From contig JAUCBJ010003814.1 in assembly GCA_032718475.1 (NCBI GenBank), forward strand, positions 1 to 37,087: a DNA stretch of 37,087 nucleotides, in the 5' to 3' direction. Positions 22,400-32,682 of the stretch are shown piece after piece. The notes beneath the pieces are model-generated. The model saw only the letters and a list, made by a program, of their open reading frames with translations. It searched no databases and was not told the DNA's origin. The DNA comes from Nemertoderma westbladi (Eukaryota > Xenacoelomorpha > Nemertodermatida > Nemertodermatidae). The stretch's first letter is position 1, and the number at the start of each line of letters is the position of its first letter. The translations under genes and the position numbers were made by a program.

Positions 22400-22765
22400 A
22401 GTCGGTGTTTAAACTATTTTTATTTCTGTATAGAAACCTAAGCCTACTTTAACTTTCGAGAAAATATTTTCCACTGTGCTTTCTCCTGATAAGCAGTTAT
22501 CCAATGTGGCGCCTAAATATTTAACTTCCTTTTTATTTTCAATCTTATGTCCATTTCTAGTGACTTCAAACTTAGTTACCTTCTTTAACTTTCTTTTGGA
22601 ACCAAACAAAATACTTTCAGTCTTACCGTAGCGAATGGATAGCTTATTATCAACCAACCACTCATTACAGGATTCTAGAACTGCACTTAACTTTTGGGAA
22701 ATATGGATAGGATCTTTATGAGAGAAAATAAGAGCACTGTCGTCGGCATATAAAATGAGTTTAAA
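22400..22765 (-). pseudogene. LINE C, YADD to YLG block of the reverse transcriptase
   Basis: The region at about 22735-22760 reads LILYADDSALIF on the minus strand, the RT catalytic box. It continues as SCNEWLVDNKLSIRYGKTES and then VKYLGATLDNCLSGESTVE. It is in a different frame from the RT block at 22767-23060, so a frameshift lies near 22760. Not functional. Confidence 0.75.
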
Positions 22766-22766
22766 G

Positions 22767-23060
22767 TTAACTACTTATCATATCATTTACATAGCATACA
22801 AAAAGCAGAGGACCTAATATACTACCTTGCGGTACACCACAGGTAATCTCTTGTACAGTAGACTGCGATTTGCTAATAACTACAGTTTGACCTCTGTCTG
22901 ACAGGTAGGACTTGAACCAGTCTATAGAACCTACACCCATCAGGCCTAACTTACTAAGCAGAATTTCGTGATCTACAGTGTCGAAGGCCTTTTGTAGGTC
23001 CAACATTACCATACCAGTATATAAACCCTTTGCGTTATTACATCTAATTGTATCAGTTAA
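22767..23060 (-). pseudogene. LINE C, central reverse transcriptase block
   Basis: Contains [20 protein letters not shown] (RT motif A, first catalytic Asp) and [20 protein letters not shown] (motif B), typical of CR1/L2/Jockey-group LINEs. The open frame continues upstream to 23111, but residues before LTDTIR are LINE B sequence read out of its own frame. That chimeric N-terminus marks the insertion point. Confidence 0.8.
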
Positions 23061-23880
23061 GTGGAGAGATCTGATTTCCAGATGGTATCCATTTTTGATA
23101 GAGCTACCCAAGCCTTTGCTTTCCTAACTTCTATGTCATTTTTACTACTCTCTATCCATGATCCAAGGTACTGGAAGTCGTCGAACTTCCTTAGTGTTGA
23201 TTATTATCAATGGTTGTCAAGTTTCCATCAACATTAAAGGTCATGAATTCGGTCTTGGTAGCATTTAATGCAATCCAACCTCCTTAGCAGCCCTCTCCAC
23301 TTTATTTAGTAGAAGCTGTGCATCTGCTAGCGTATTAGAGAGCAGGGCGATGACATCCGCAAAGTCGGTGTCTGTGACTGAAGTTGCCGGATATCTACTA
23401 CTTCTGCGTTCTTGAAGTGTGAATCCCAGATCTTCACCCATTGTGGCCGTCCTCATTGCGTAATCCAGCACAATTACAAATAGTAATGGTGCTAATGTGT
23501 CACCTTGCAGTACGCCAGCCAGGATTGAGAAAAACTCAGTTTACCATCTGGTGAGAGTACCTGCGCTTCTGTGTCACAATCTAACAATCCAATGCCAGCA
23601 ACAATTACTTCTGGTATTCCATAAGCTCTTAGGATTTCAAGCATTATACCGCTATGGATGGAGTCGAATGCCTTCTTGAAGTCCACAAAAGTCATGACTG
23701 CGGGGAGATTCTTTGACTTAATTCCTTCAATCAGTCTCCGTAGTGCAAGTATCTGAGCTATTGTTGATCTACTTGGTCGAAATCCGTTTTGGCTCTTACG
23801 CAGTAGTTTTTCTATGTAAGGCCTAATCCTATATAGAATCATATTATTGTATATTTTGGCAGCTACCACAAGCAGAGGGT
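23061..23880 (-). pseudogene. LINE B ORF2, reverse transcriptase fragments
   Basis: From 23880 downward: VVAAKIYNNMILYRIRP, SQNGFRPSRSTIAQILALRR, MTFVDFKKAFDSIHSGIMLE (motif A), then a damaged motif B region near 23520 (the frame breaks). Next come LDYAMRTATMGEDLGF and TDTDFADVIALLSNTLADA at 23271-23468 (the YADD box reads FADV, so the second catalytic Asp is lost). After that NATKTEFMTFNVDGN and [19 protein letters not shown] down to KSDLST at 23062. Several frameshifts and the FADV change show an old, dead copy. Confidence 0.78.
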
Positions 23881-23911
23881 CCAAAATCCAACGTCCAAAA
23901 TTCCACATATG

Positions 23912-23924
23912 TAAATTTTATTTA
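23912..23924. repeat. Target-site duplication of LINE A2, 3' side copy
   Basis: TAAATTTTATTTA, identical to 27821-27833. The two copies bracket LINE A2 exactly: 23925 begins the A-family terminal sequence, and 27820 is the last base with A-family protein similarity. Confidence 0.85.
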
Positions 23925-23959
23925 ATTAATACATACACCCCCAAGCGGGGTAAATCGGT

Positions 23960-24899
<940 letters not shown>

Positions 24900-25710
24900 A
24901 AAGTTACAGGAACAAGAAAGTTCAGATCTTATAGGGTCCCATAAATCACGATATGTACGCGGAAATTAAACTTTATAAATATAAGAATTACTCAAACATT
25001 TAAACAACACAATAAGGTAGAATGCAACATACATTTAGCATTTACGGCATGTCTCCATAGTACAATAAAATGGCGCAATGTAAATAAAAGTTTATATATC
25101 ACCGTGGACTATCTAGATAAAATAGATAAAAATTAATGGCGTAAAAGAAATCTATACGGTGTTAACAGAATAAGATTATTGGCTATATAATGTACAACGC
25201 AGTGGCAGATAAATAATTAAAGTGGGATTGCACAACATGTGAGTAAAATAGAACAACTGGGAACTGTGATTCCGGAATGTGTGACAGCATAACAATACGA
25301 TATACATACATTGTATAACTACTGGAAAATTAAATAAAATAGGTACAGTAGTAAAGTAAAACAGTACAAATTTCTTTAAAAAAAAGGTAAGAACAACAAC
25401 TGAGATGTAAAATTAAATAAAACAGGTACTATAAAACGGTACAAATTCATAAAGATAACAGATTAATGCATAACGGATTACATAGCATGCGAGTAAAAAT
25501 AGGGCAACTGGGAAAATACGATTATACATTTTTTAACCAATGGGAATATTAAATAAAATAAGTTGTAAAGTAAAACGGTACAAATTAAATAAAAAAAAGC
25601 TGTAAAAAAAACTGAAGTTAAAATAAGATTAATAAAATATACGGCTAAATAAGATTTACAGTAATTATGAGTTAGATAGATTATGTGAACAAGTGGATTA
25701 GATTAGATTA

Positions 25711-26220
25711 ATTCCACCAGGATGGGTAGAACTTAGTAGCAGAGTTGTAATGGTCATTTAAGTTCGATTTGAATATATTCACACTTAGGGAAGTACCAAC
25801 CACATCAGGAAGAGCATTCCAGGGAGATATGACTCGGAAGTGGGACGAATCGGCCCGGATTTCAGACGGACGGTCGGTTTGGTGAGTTTTAAAGAGTTAC
25901 CGCGACAGACAGTTGACGATAAGGAGAAGAAACTCTGCCAATCGACAGCATCAACACTCGGGAGAACGTCGGTATTCCAGAGTAGGTAGTCCCAAGCGAC
26001 GCAATCGGTCCGGATATGGAAGGTCACGAAGGCCCGCTACCAAACGGGTAGCCCGACGTTGAACAGACTCAAGTAGGCGGATTTCTCCTACAAGGCTGGG
26101 TGACCAAACTGGAGATGCGTATTCCACACAAGGACGGACGAAGTGACTTATAGAGACTAATGAACATGTCTTCATTGAGGTGATTAAAGCTTCTATATAC
26201 TAGCCCCAGAACCTTATTTG
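25711..26220 (-). pseudogene. LINE D ORF2, C-terminal block
   Basis: Minus strand: RPCVEYASPVWSPSLVGEIR, LLESVQRRATRLVAGLRDLP, YPDRLRRLGLPTLEYRR, then in another frame CRGNSLKLTKPTVRLKSGPI and, after a second shift, SVNIFKSNLNDHYNSA. The order YASPVW, QRRATR, RLRRLGLPTLEYRR, SLKL, FKSxLDxHW is the standard C-terminus of CR1-like ORF2. At least two frameshifts. It ends near 25711. Confidence 0.8.
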
Positions 26221-27278
26221 CCTTCTTCACGATAGTGGCTATGTGCAATGAGAACTGGAGAGAATCATCTAAGTTCACACCCAAGTCTTTATCTGTTTCG
26301 GTTGTCTCCAGTGTGTGTGACCCGAGGGTGTAAGTGTACCTGGGGTTGGAGCGACCAATATCTAAGTTCCATCTAAGTTCCTTCCTCTGTTTCGGTTGTC
26401 TCCAGTGTGTGTGACCCGAGGGTGTAAGTGTACCTGGGGTTGGAGCGACCAATATCTAAGTTCCATCTAAGTTCCTTCCTCTGTTTCGGTTGTCTCCAGT
26501 GTGTGTGACCCGAGGGTGTAAGTGTACCTGGGGTTGGAGCGACCAATATGCATTACCATGCATTTCTTATGATTAAATAATAATTGCCAGGTCTTGCTCC
26601 ACCAATCCAATATATCTAGATCACTTTGCAGGGGTCCCACGGAGAGTTTAATAGAGGGATCCACTACAACAGAGTCTTTTAAGTCATCAGCGAACAAGTA
26701 TGCCAAATGCCCTAGGAGTGCAGGAATGTCGTCTACAAATCCCAAGAAAAATAGTACCCCATCGACACTTCCTTGGGGAACCACACTATGTGTTCACCAC
26801 CAATTACTACTCGTTGGTATCTACCAGATAAAAACGAACTAATCCACTTCAAAAGGTTGCCAGCTATCCCCAATGAATTCTATTTGAGGAGTAGACGTTG
26901 ATGTGGGACAGAATCAAACGCTTTACGAAAGTCTAAAAAGGCAACATCAGTACATTGTCGGTCATCAAGGACCCTTATACCAGTTAAATATAACAGATGC
27001 TATGTTGCGCTCCATAAGCTTACACACAACTGAGGTTAAGCTAATCTGCCGGTAGTTTTCTGTATCATATTTCTTTCCATTCTTGAACTGCGGAGATACA
27101 TTTGCCAATTCCCATTCTGCTGGAACTATACCTTCATCCATAGACTTTTGGCATAGAATAGAAAGAGGATGGGCGACGGAATCAGCAAGTTCCTTTATGA
27201 CCTGTGGATATATGGAATCAGGGCCAGGGGCACTGGGACATTTCATTTCCTGTATGGCTTTTTTGACTGATTGTGACT
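26221..27278 (-). pseudogene. LINE D ORF2, reverse transcriptase fragments
   Basis: From 27278 downward: MKCPSAPGPDSIYPQVIKEL, VPAEWELANVSPQFKNGKKY, YRQISLTSVVCKLMER, then motif A region with FRKAFDSVPH-like codons (26890-26960, damaged). Next comes motif B (VPQGS, 26767-26784), YLFADDLKDSVVVD (catalytic box, near 26690-26710), DILDWWSKTWQLLFNHKKC, and the IGRSNPRYTYTLGSHTLE block. That block is present three times because of a 94-bp triplication. It continues TDKDLGVNLDDSLQFSLHI and KANKVLGLVYRSF. Several stops and shifts; not functional. Confidence 0.8.
26297..26549 (-). repeat. 94-bp tandem triplication inside LINE D
   Basis: TTCGGTTGTCTCCAGTGTG begins at 26297, 26391 and 26485. The copies look identical by eye; the third diverges after GCGACCAATAT at about 26549, where the original RT sequence continues. 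94 is not a multiple of three, so the event shifted the RT frame. The identity suggests a recent duplication. Confidence 0.92.
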
Positions 27279-27820
27279 GTTTAGAGCATCCTGAATATCT
27301 TTAGGGTTTGAGGAGTAAAATGCGAGGTCGGTGGCGTAGAAGATCGCGATTATGTAATCCACAGTTCGTCGTAGGGCTGCTGGCAGGTCAGCGATATAAA
27401 TTATGAAACAGGTCGGAGATAGACAGTCTCCTTGTAGAAAACCAATTACTTGTTTTATCATATTTGATAGGCGAAGGCCGTCGAAGATTCTGACATAATT
27501 ATCTCTTAGAATATCCTTGATGATATTATGCTTTACCGCTAACTCCAAATAATTTGTATAGTTTGTACAGAAACATTTTCCTGGTGACAGTCGAATGCCT
27601 TCTTCTACAAACCCGACGTCAACTTTCCTGTTAGAGTTTAACATTGTGGATGTCGGTGAGTAGTAAGTTAACTGCATCTTTGGTAGACTTCCCCCTCCCC
27701 GACGTAAAACTGAACTGCTCAATGGGTATTTACGATATAATTGTGTTTATAAGCCGCTTGTTTATTATTTTTGAAAACAACACTAAGGAGGGATATTCCG
27801 CGGTAGTTATCAGGATCCGA
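27279..27820 (-). pseudogene. LINE A2 ORF2, reverse transcriptase part upstream of LINE D
   Basis: Minus strand: DPDNYRGISLLSV (27775-27820), a damaged stretch matching A1 FGFTPGKST (near 27690-27720), then FDGLRLSNMIKQVIGFLQGD with CLSPTCFIIYIADLPAALRR, and the catalytic box decayed to FYATDLAFYSSNP. In A1 this box is FYADDLAFYS, so the first catalytic Asp of the pair is lost. It ends at DIQDALN, where LINE D begins. Motif A is also missing, probably through an internal change near 27560-27600. Confidence 0.8.
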
Positions 27821-27833
27821 TAAATTTTATTTA
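27821..27833. repeat. Target-site duplication of LINE A2, 5' side copy
   Basis: TAAATTTTATTTA, identical to 23912-23924. Being AT-rich it could match by chance, but its placement at both independently inferred ends of A2 argues for a true duplication. Confidence 0.85.
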
Positions 27834-28075
27834 CACATCAATACGTAAATAAATTATCGCTATTAGAGCAGGGACTTCAGAACTTAATAATTAGAAGACC
27901 GACCGGTGGATTATCGTTGGATGCAGTCCACCAAACTGTTTTGTGTATAATCTTTACTTACCATTTATTGGTTATGTATGAAATTAAATTAAATAAAACA
28001 ATTAATATATATAAGTAAATAAATCTAAGGATGCGTGTTGTTATTTTATTATTTATTCCCTCTGTTTATTACCAG

Positions 28076-28309
28076 AACGGCCATCCAACTGACCCCAATG
28101 TGTCCGGTATAGAAGGCATTGTCCAGGCCTACCAACGCAGTCTCCAGACTGTCCATCTATCCGGCCCCACTCACTTCGCTCCCGTTATAAACAACCTGGT
28201 CTCGAGATGCGAGTATCCTCCACCCACCGGTTCCAGTTATCACATTCTTCTAATAATCACCGACGGGGTCATTAGTGATACCGAAGATACAGTCGCAGCC
28301 GTTGTCAAG
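28076..28309 (+). CDS. Copine, internal exon (middle of the vWA/copine domain)
   Basis: Exactly 78 codons between the acceptor TTTATTACCAG|AAC and the donor GTCAAG|GTTATC, phase 0 at both ends. It encodes NGHPTDPNVSGIEGIVQAY, then LSGPTHFAPVINN and HILLIITDGVISDTEDT. GPTxFAP carries the MIDAS threonine, and LLIITDGVISD is the most conserved copine string, with the second MIDAS aspartate; together they bind the metal ion. It joins VSHQFNL of the previous exon to give the usual copine string FxLNGxPxxPxxxGIxGI. Reading past the donor gives hydrophobic nonsense, which supports the splice site. Confidence 0.93.
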
Positions 28310-28940
28310 GTTATCATGATTATATTAATTATTATTCTAAAGTTTGACTTATTACAGTTTGCGGAATATCTTGTATGAAACAACAATAGTAGGTTCAGAG
28401 CCACCTTATTTTAACCAAAACAACAAACTCAAGTGAATATAACAGGTTACAGATTTATTTTCGCCAGTAATGAGCTGTTATTTTCTTCAATTGAGTTTTT
28501 ATTGCGTCGAAAGTTCCCCCCCCCCCCCCCCCCCCTGGAATGAAGATGCGAGTGTAAAACCACTTTAATTAAGTAAGTGGGGACAGTATTTTGCGCAGAA
28601 AGTAGCTTTATTCCAAAATTGTATTAAATTGTGACCTGGAAGTTCTGAATTTACTACTGTTATAGTTTTGGAATAAAACTACGTACACTTAATCTGTACT
28701 GCATAGTTAATAAAAAAAGTTAGTGTTACTCTGAAAACAAGTTTCTGTAGTTATTATTATACTATAACATTTACATATATTAATATGAATCAAGTTGTTG
28801 GATTATGTAACATAATAACTTGGTTGCCACGTAGCCAGGGTAACATGTGAAGTGATTAAAAATTATAGAGCCAAATTGCTTTTAATTTCGCGTCTTTTAC
28901 CCTAACTAAACTTTAATATAATCCTTTGTTTTCTTCTTAG
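28310..28940. other. Copine intron (631 bp) with dispersed repeat and C20 run
   Basis: GT...AG intron ending TTTTCTTCTTAG. It contains a dispersed repeat copy at 28393-28488 and a C20 homopolymer at 28516-28535; the rest is AT-rich with no feature. Confidence 0.75.
28393..28488 (+). repeat. Dispersed repeat, copy 1
   Basis: TTAACCAAAACAACAAACTC, AACAGGTTACAG, TTTATTTT and AGTAATGAGCTG occur here in the same order and spacing as CTAACCAAAACAATAAACG, AACAGGTTACAG, TTTATTTTT and AGTAATCAGCT at 36715-36812. The two are clearly related. Family unknown; neither end is defined. Confidence 0.7.
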
Positions 28941-28998
28941 GCTTCCACTTATCCCATATCAATTATCATAGTCGGAGTTGGTACAGCTGATTATTCAG
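28941..28998 (+). CDS. Copine, short internal exon of the vWA/copine domain
   Basis: 58 bp between TTCTTCTTAG|GCT and TTCAG|GTGGGA. It encodes ASTYPISIIIVGVGTADYS plus the first base of the next codon (phase 1 end). It matches the copine string LPMSIIIVGVGxAxF, the central beta strand of the vWA fold. It is in frame with the exon at 28076 (phase 0) and with the exon at 29286 (phase 1). It is too short to be called as a gene by itself; its support is splice-site and frame agreement together with copine similarity. Confidence 0.92.
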
Positions 28999-29285
28999 GT
29001 GGGACATGTAATATTGGCGACACAAATCTACATTTTAATCAGCTTGTCCAATTAATATATTTCAATCCCAAATCAACCGACCTCTCAATTAATTGCAAAT
29101 ATGTTTCTTTCCAATCAAAATGGTTACTTTAAGCCATAAGGTTACGGTTCGACATCCAAAAGTTATTCAACCAAAATTTATTTCCATTGATAAGTCCAAA
29201 ACTTAATATTAATCATTGAATGATAACATATGTACTGTTTGAACAACTTAATAAATCCCGGTGATACACAATAATATTGTTTTAG

Positions 29286-30325
29286 GAATGGAGATGTTGG
29301 ATGCTGATACGGAGCGTCTGAAAGACAGCGACGGTGTAACGGCCAACCGGGACATCGTGCAGTTCGTACCGTTACGGGAGTTTATGGTCGACGGCGAAAC
29401 GGAATCCCTCGACGTACAGAGTAAACTAGCGGAGGCGGTGTTAGCCGAGATACCCACCCAGGTTGAAACGTGGATGAGTCGGAATGCCATCGATCCGGAA
29501 GCAATCCGGAGCGCTCGGAAGGTGCCGGCAGTAAGTTCCGGGACTGAAGGACTCAGCCTACCGGTATCTGAAAACGTTGTAGTTGTTAACGGTTGTTCTT
29601 CTGATACCGTTGATAGTGCAGTACTTACAGGAGGTCATATAAACTCACAGCCCGTCCAACCTATACCTTGTCTAGAACAGCCAACACCTCGGTACGCGGC
29701 ACAATCAGATCCCGGACAACATTCAGCTCCTTACCCCGGACAGCAAACTGCACCTTATCCCGGACAGCAATCAGCACCTTATTCCGGACAGCAACCAGCT
29801 CCTTATCCCGGACAACAACCAGTTCCTTATCCCGGACACCAAACAGCACCTTACCCTGGACAGCAAACAGCACCTTATTCCGAACAGCAACCAGCTCCTT
29901 ATCCCGGACAGCAAACAGCACCTTATCCCGGACACCAAACAGCACCTTACCCTGGACAGCAAACAGCTCCTTATTCCGAACAGCAACCAGCTCCTTATCC
30001 CGGACAGCAAACAGCACCTTACCCCGGACAGCAACCAGCACCTTATCCCGGACAGCAAACAGCACCTTACCCCGGACAGCAACCAGCACCTTATCCCGGA
30101 CAGCAAACAGCAACTTACCCGGGACAGCAACCAGTACCTTATCCCGGACAACAACCAGCTCCTTACTCCGGACAGCAATCAGCACCTTACCCCGGACAGC
30201 AACCAACACCTTATCCCGTACAGCAATCAGCACCTTATCCCGGACAGCAATCAGCACCTTATCCCGGACAGCAATCAGCATCTTATCTCGGACAGCAAAC
30301 AGCACCTTACCCCGGACAGCAATAA
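29286..30325 (+). CDS. Copine, last exon: end of vWA domain plus 25 octapeptide repeats
   Basis: The acceptor TTGTTTTAG|GA completes a Gly codon with the previous exon. It encodes GMEMLDADTERL, ANRDIVQFVPLREF and LAEAVLAEIPTQVETWM, the copine C-terminal vWA strings (MxxLDxD, RDIVQFVPFRxF, LAxxVLAEIPxQ). A linker of about 80 residues follows (rich in S, V, P), and then from 29723 exactly 25 tandem octapeptides of the form [S/T/P]-A-P-Y-P-G-Q-Q, ending at TAA 30323-30325. Typical copines end 20-40 residues after the vWA domain, so this Pro/Gln/Tyr-rich tail is an unusual extension, probably disordered. Tails of similar composition occur in annexin A7/A11, where they promote self-association; transfer of that role here is inference. 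No frameshift or stop interrupts the 25 repeats. A possible poly-A variant ATTAAA lies at 31256. Confidence 0.9.
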
Positions 30326-30943
30326 GCACTTTATCCCTGACAGCAAACAGCACCTTTTCCCGGACAGCAATCATCACTTCATCCCTGACAGCAAACAGCA
30401 CCTTATCCCGGACAGCAATCAGTACCTTATCCCGGACAGCAATCAGCACCTTATCCCGGACAGCAATCAGCACCTTATCCCGGACAGCAACCAGCTCCTT
30501 ACCCTGGACAGCAATCAGCACCTTATCCCGGACAGCAATCAGCACCTTACCCCAGACAGCAACCAGCACCTTATCCCGGACAGCAATCAGCACCTTATCC
30601 CGGACAGCAATCAGCACCTTATCCCGGACAGCAATCAGCACCTTATCCCGGGCAGCAATCATCACCTTATCCCGGACAGCAAACATCCCCTTACCCCGGA
30701 CAGCAAACAGCACTTTATCCCTGAGAGCAAACAACACCTTATCCCGGACAGCAATCAGCACTTTATCCCTGACAGCAAACAGCACCTTATCCCGGACAGC
30801 AAACAGTACCTTATCCCGGACAGCAATCAGCACCTTATCCCGGACAGCAAACAGCACCTTACCCCGGACAGCAATCAGCACTTTATCCCTGACAGCAACC
30901 AGTACTTTATCCCGGACAGCAAACAGCACCTTATCCCGGACAA
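29723..30943 (+). repeat. 24-bp minisatellite, about 51 units, half coding and half beyond the stop
   Basis: Unit of 24 bp (reads ACAGCACCTTAT then CCCGGACAGCAA). Units 1-25 are the octapeptide tail of copine. From 30326 the same array goes on for about 26 more units without any change of frame up to 30943, then CAA TAA (stop 30944-30946). In the downstream half five units carry CCCTGA in place of CCCGGA, giving in-frame TGA stops (about 30338, 30386, 30716, 30766, 30886). No such unit is found among the 25 upstream. Because 24 is divisible by three, a second plus-strand frame and one minus-strand frame are open across the whole array; these are shadows. Confidence 0.95.
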
Positions 30944-30946
30944 TAA

Positions 30947-31306
30947 CCAGTTTACTAACCTTAACAACCTCATACACCTAATATAACATATTCGGAGTAA
31001 GTAAACATACATTTTAGCTGTTATTTTCATTGCTTATTCATGTGTAAGACGTAGTTATTCAGGTGTTTGTACTGTAGCAGCTTCATTCATAGCCGTATTA
31101 TATCCATTATCAGGTTTTTAATTGGAGTGTAAGTTATAATACTATCATTGTGGATTTGTAGATACTGAAATCAATGACGTATATAATATTCGGTGCGTGT
31201 TATAGTAGATTATACATTAGTAGTATATCATTTACCTTAAACTTTATAAATTGTAATTAAAGCTGCGTATTGGATATTTGCAATGTGCAAGTTTAGTTTA
31301 TAACGT
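30947..31306. other. Non-coding spacer 3' of the copine repeats
   Basis: AT-rich; likely holds the copine 3' UTR end (ATTAAA near 31256, a common poly-A signal variant). No gene or repeat recognised. Confidence 0.45.
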
Positions 31307-32608
31307 TCAGCCATAACTTATACATCCATAAGTTATACAGCCATAACTTATAGATCAATAAGTTATACAGCCATAACTTATACATCCATAAGTTATACAG
31401 CCATAACTTATACATCCATAAGTTATACAGCCATAACTTATAGATCAATAAGTTATACAGCCTAACAGCCATAACTTATACATCAATAAGTTATACAGCC
31501 TAACAGCCATAACTTATACATCAATAAGTTATACAGCCATAACTTATAGATCAATAAGTTATACAGTACAGCCATAACTTATACATCCATAAGTTATACA
31601 GCCATAACTTATACATCAATAAGTTATACAGCCTAACAGCCATAACTTATACATCCATAAGTTATACAGCCATAACTTATATATCAATAAGTTATACAGC
31701 CTAACAGCCATAACTTATACATCAATAAGTTATACAGCCTAACAGCCATAACTTATACATCAATAAGTTTTACAGCCATAACTTATACATCCATAAGTTA
31801 TACAGCCATAACGTATACATCCATAAGTTATACAGCCATAACTTATACATCAATAAGTTATACAGCCTAACAGCCATAACTTATACATCCATAAGTTATA
31901 CAGCCATAACTTATATATCAATAAGTTATACAGCCTAACAGCCATAACTTATACATCAATAAGTTATACAGCCTAACAGCCATAACTTATACATCAATAA
32001 GTTTTACAGCCATAACTTATACATCAATAAGTTATACAGCCTAACAGCCATAACTTATACATCCATAAGTTATACAGCCATAACTTATATATCAATAAGT
32101 TATACAGCCTAACAGCCATAACTTATACATCAATAAGTTATACAGCCTAACAGCCATAACTTATACATCAATAAGTTATACAGCCATAACTTATACATCA
32201 ATAAGTTATACAGCCTAACAGCCATAACTTATACATCCATAAGTTATGCAGCCATAACTTATACATCCATAAGTTATACAGCCATAACGTATACATCCAT
32301 AAGTTATACAGCCTAACAGCCATAATTTATACATCCATACTGTAAGTTATACAGCCTAACAGCCATAACGTATACATCAATAAGTTATACAGCCTAACAG
32401 CCATTACATATACATCCATAAGTTATACAGCCATAACTTATACATCAATAAGTTATACAGCCTAACAGCCAAAACTTATACATCCATAAGTTATACAGCG
32501 ATAACTTATACATCAATAAGTTATACAGCCTAACAGCCATAACTTATACATCCATAAGTTATACAGCCATAACTTATACATCCATAAGTTAAACAGCCAT
32601 AACTTATG
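31307..32608. repeat. Array of alternating 9-bp inverted words (hairpin minisatellite)
   Basis: The word ATAACTTAT and its reverse complement ATAAGTTAT alternate strictly through 1.3 kb. They are separated by 6-nt spacers: ACATCC, ACATCA, AGATCA or ATATCA on one side and ACAGCC on the other. The basic period is 30 bp. In many units the second spacer is lengthened to 14 nt (ACAGCCTAACAGCC), giving 38 bp. Each word can pair with the word on either side to make a 9-bp stem with a 6-nt loop. A few units have changed words (AACGTAT, AAGTTTT, AATTTAT). There is no coding potential. Roughly 35-40 double units. Confidence 0.95.
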
Positions 32609-32682
32609 TTATAATTTAAGCCGGAATGTAGCCAGTGGAAATTGGAAACGTTGAAAGAAAGTACAGTATTTTCTCAGCCGAC
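32609..32682. other. Unique spacer between the hairpin array and the 33-bp array
   Basis: 74 bases with no repeat. It ends in TACAGTATTTTCTCAG (about 32663-32679), which would make a good splice acceptor directly before the 33-bp repeats; no supporting exon evidence. Confidence 0.5.

Larger units (their letters stand above)
21552..23060 (-). mobile_element. LINE C (CR1/L2-like), 5'-truncated, nested in LINE B
   Basis: On the minus strand it starts inside the RT domain at [12 protein letters not shown] (about 23060) and ends with AATAAATCTATCTATCTATC at 21552-21575, a simple-sequence 3' tail of the type used by CR1/L2 LINEs. Three protein blocks follow in order (RT, YADD to YLG block, C-terminal block), separated by frameshifts. 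About 300 bases of AT-rich 3' UTR lie at 21575-21880. No clear target duplication is seen at the B/C joints; CCACT and GCACC are the sequences at each side. Confidence 0.8.
21027..23880 (-). mobile_element. LINE B, 5'-truncated, interrupted by LINE C
   Basis: Reads on the minus strand from RT motifs at 23880 to a 3' end with a (TAG/AGT)n tail at 21027-21045. It is split by LINE C (about 21552-23060). The B protein runs up to TIWKSDLST at about 23062 and resumes as HLKTKFFRATVESVFLYGGE at 21550, leaving no or very few residues missing. The 5' side starts abruptly at VVAAKIYN (about 23878), so the element is 5'-truncated. It lies in the first visible copine intron, antisense to the gene. The family encodes the LDYAMR / TDTDFADVIALL and WQPTHGKRSRG motifs of a widespread animal LINE group; the clade name is left open. 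Confidence 0.8.

Noticed and set aside
29661-30981. Two ~437-residue open frames over the copine repeats, one on each strand (SRTANSTL-type and VRDKVLIA-type repeats)
   Set aside because: They are by-products of a 24-bp period that is free of stops in those frames. The copine frame has domain support and correct splicing; these frames have neither a domain nor a sensible start.
31307-32608. The ATAACTTAT words as recombinase (loxP-like) sites
   Set aside because: The resemblance is limited to ATAACTT; the spacer length and arm length differ, and there is no recombinase gene.
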